A DNA stretch of 5,476 nucleotides, from assembly GCA_946630405.1 (NCBI GenBank), contig CAMOYW010000092.1:1-5476 (forward strand), written 5' to 3'. The notes beneath the pieces are model-generated. The model made no database searches and was not told where the DNA came from. It saw nothing but the letters and a program-made list of their open reading frames with translations. The stretch comes from an uncultured Clostridia bacterium. GTDB lineage: Bacteria > Bacillota > Clostridia > Lachnospirales > CAG-274. Shown in pieces: positions 4,628 through 5,476 of this stretch (positions are counted from its first letter, which is position 1; each line of letters begins with the position of its first letter). The translations under genes and the position numbers were made by a program.

Positions 4628-5476
4628 TTATTCAATAAATCCCTTTTCATCTATTTTAAGGTATATCCACTCGGCAATTTTATCAATTGTGCTTGTAGTG
4701 AGATTACCGTTTTTATCAATAATAAAGCTCGGGTATATTCCCTGTTCCAAGAGCTTTCTGTCGGAATCGGAAACAGGCTTGTCACCTTTATTGACATATT
4801 CTTGTGAATATGTCAGAAGAAGTCCTCTCATATCCACAAAATTATCCCCGAACATTTCCTTACAACGGGTCAAGTACTCATTGTAATCGGCATCGTCAAG
4901 TTTTCCTATCACAAGATATCTCTTGCCCTCATGTGCTTTTTTGAATTCGGAATATTGCTCGAACAGTTCATCAAGGCTGTCATAACCACCGTCATCCCCT
5001 ATCCAGAGTATACTCACATAATTTGAGTACTCACGCATAGCATAAGTGTTTACGACCGTATTTGCCTTGACCTCGTGCTCATCTCCCGCCTCTTCTCTGT
5101 AGAAGTAGAATTCACTCGTTTTTGTATAATCATTCGCATCCGTTTTTCCGTAAAGAGTTCCCTCTATACCGTCTATTTCGACGGTATTAAGTCCGGGATT
5201 ATCCGAGCCGCACAGTACATTCAGCTCATCGCCTTTACTTCCCTTTACTTTGACCTGCAAAAGCTCGGGCTGTGCTCCTATCTTAAAGCTGTCTATAAGT
5301 ATGGGGAGAGTCCCCTCTCTTGCAAGCACGGAAACAGATGTTTCATTTCTGACTCCGAGATTTTCAACAGGAATACTGTATCCTTTTTTATTTTTTATAA
5401 GTGTAGCCAGTGTATCGGCGTAGGATATGAATGCATTACCCGCAGAATACGTTCCTCCGTAGCATGCCACTCCGCC
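4628..5476 (-). CDS. SGNH/GDSL-hydrolase-like protein, 5' end missing, apparently degenerate active site
   Basis: An open frame continues past the right edge, so the visible 282 residues are the C-terminal part; the GTG codon at 5470 is internal to an open frame and need not be the start. I read it as an SGNH/GDSL-fold protein. Counting that Val as 1, Y-G-G-T-Y-S-A-G (4-11) sits where block I G-D-S-L-T-A-G is expected, followed by S-Y-A-D-T-L-A and V-E-N-L-G-V-R-N-E-T-S (35-45), the usual Asn-Leu-Gly region. I-G-D-D-G-G-Y-D (157-164) fits block III, and P-S-F-I-I-D-K-N-G-N (247-256) block V. At these places nucleophile Ser is Thr, block III Asn is Asp, and the D-x-x-H His is Gly. A beta-rich insert (about 60-145) splits blocks II and III. 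It may be a pseudoenzyme or binding protein; export is undetermined because the N-terminus is absent. Fold assignment is moderately confident, function unknown. It is co-transcribed with cpsC/cpsD. Confidence 0.7.
   Translation of the reverse strand, partial: GGVACYGGTYSAGNAFISYADTLATLIKNKKGYSIPVENLGVRNETSVSVLAREGTLPILIDSFKIGAQPELLQVKVKGSKGDELNVLCGSDNPGLNTVEIDGIEGTLYGKTDANDYTKTSEFYFYREEAGDEHEVKANTVVNTYAMREYSNYVSILWIGDDGGYDSLDELFEQYSEFKKAHEGKRYLVIGKLDDADYNEYLTRCKEMFGDNFVDMRGLLLTYSQEYVNKGDKPVSDSDRKLLEQGIYPSFIIDKNGNLTTSTIDKIAEWIYLKIDEKGFIE

Noticed and set aside
4830..4838. ATATCCACA, one mismatch from the DnaA box
   Set aside because: Single copy inside a coding region, with no cluster or AT-rich unwinding element; not an origin.
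4460..4886. Plus-strand frames opposite cpsC and the SGNH-like gene
   Set aside because: They lie antisense to coherent minus-strand genes with proper start signals and domains, and show no family features.
1..5476. CRISPR array, tRNA/rRNA genes, insertion sequences, toxin-antitoxin or defence genes
   Set aside because: I looked for spaced direct repeats, tRNA-like cloverleaves, transposase motifs and terminal inverted repeats and found none; genes fill nearly all of the window.

Overview
The window looks like a chromosomal segment of a low- to mid-GC Gram-positive bacterium, most likely class Clostridia and plausibly a gut Ruminococcus/Oscillospiraceae-type organism. The evidence is the rpmH-rnpA-yidD-yidC-jag gene order, strong AGGAGG-type ribosome binding sites, a consensus vegetative (sigma-A-type) promoter, and a Gram-positive Wzz/BY-kinase pair encoded as two separate proteins. 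The family-level placement is inference. Every gene I can support is on the minus strand, so transcription runs from right to left, and the window reads as two adjoining operons.

Right part (about 5476 to 3044): the 3' end of a surface-polysaccharide type operon. It begins with a 5'-truncated gene for an SGNH/GDSL-hydrolase-like protein whose usual catalytic positions look substituted. Next is a CpsC/YwqC-type membrane co-polymerase/kinase activator, which probably starts at a TTG codon. Last is a CpsD/YwqD-type bacterial tyrosine (BY) kinase with a nine-tyrosine C-terminal cluster. The genes are tightly packed: cpsC starts 13 nt after the SGNH-like stop, and cpsD overlaps cpsC by 1 nt. The membrane protein would present the kinase with its activating segment, and phosphorylation of the tyrosine cluster would tune polymer length or export. 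No glycosyltransferase, flippase, polymerase or cognate phosphatase is visible, so the polymer cannot be named.

Junction (3043 to 2947): 97 bp with no convincing terminator for the kinase operon, but with a textbook promoter (TTGACT, 17 bp, TATAAT) driving rpmH.

Left part (2946 to 1): the conserved rpmH operon. It encodes ribosomal protein L34, then, after a strong hairpin that is probably a partial terminator, RNase P protein (rnpA), the membrane-insertion factor YidD, the insertase YidC, and the KH/R3H RNA-binding protein Jag (KhpB). rnpA, yidD and yidC overlap, and the yidC stop codon lies between the jag Shine-Dalgarno and the jag start. A terminator hairpin follows jag directly, and just past it are a ribosome site and five codons of a possible next gene cut by the window edge. 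Unlike the common Firmicutes arrangement, dnaA/oriC is not next to rpmH; the polysaccharide-kinase operon takes that place.

Most of the window is well-known biology. The points most worth a second look are the apparently catalytically degenerate SGNH-like protein upstream of the kinase pair, the cpsC start correction, the 11-residue repeat in Jag, the pentad tyrosine repeat of the kinase, and the hairpin separating rpmH from rnpA.
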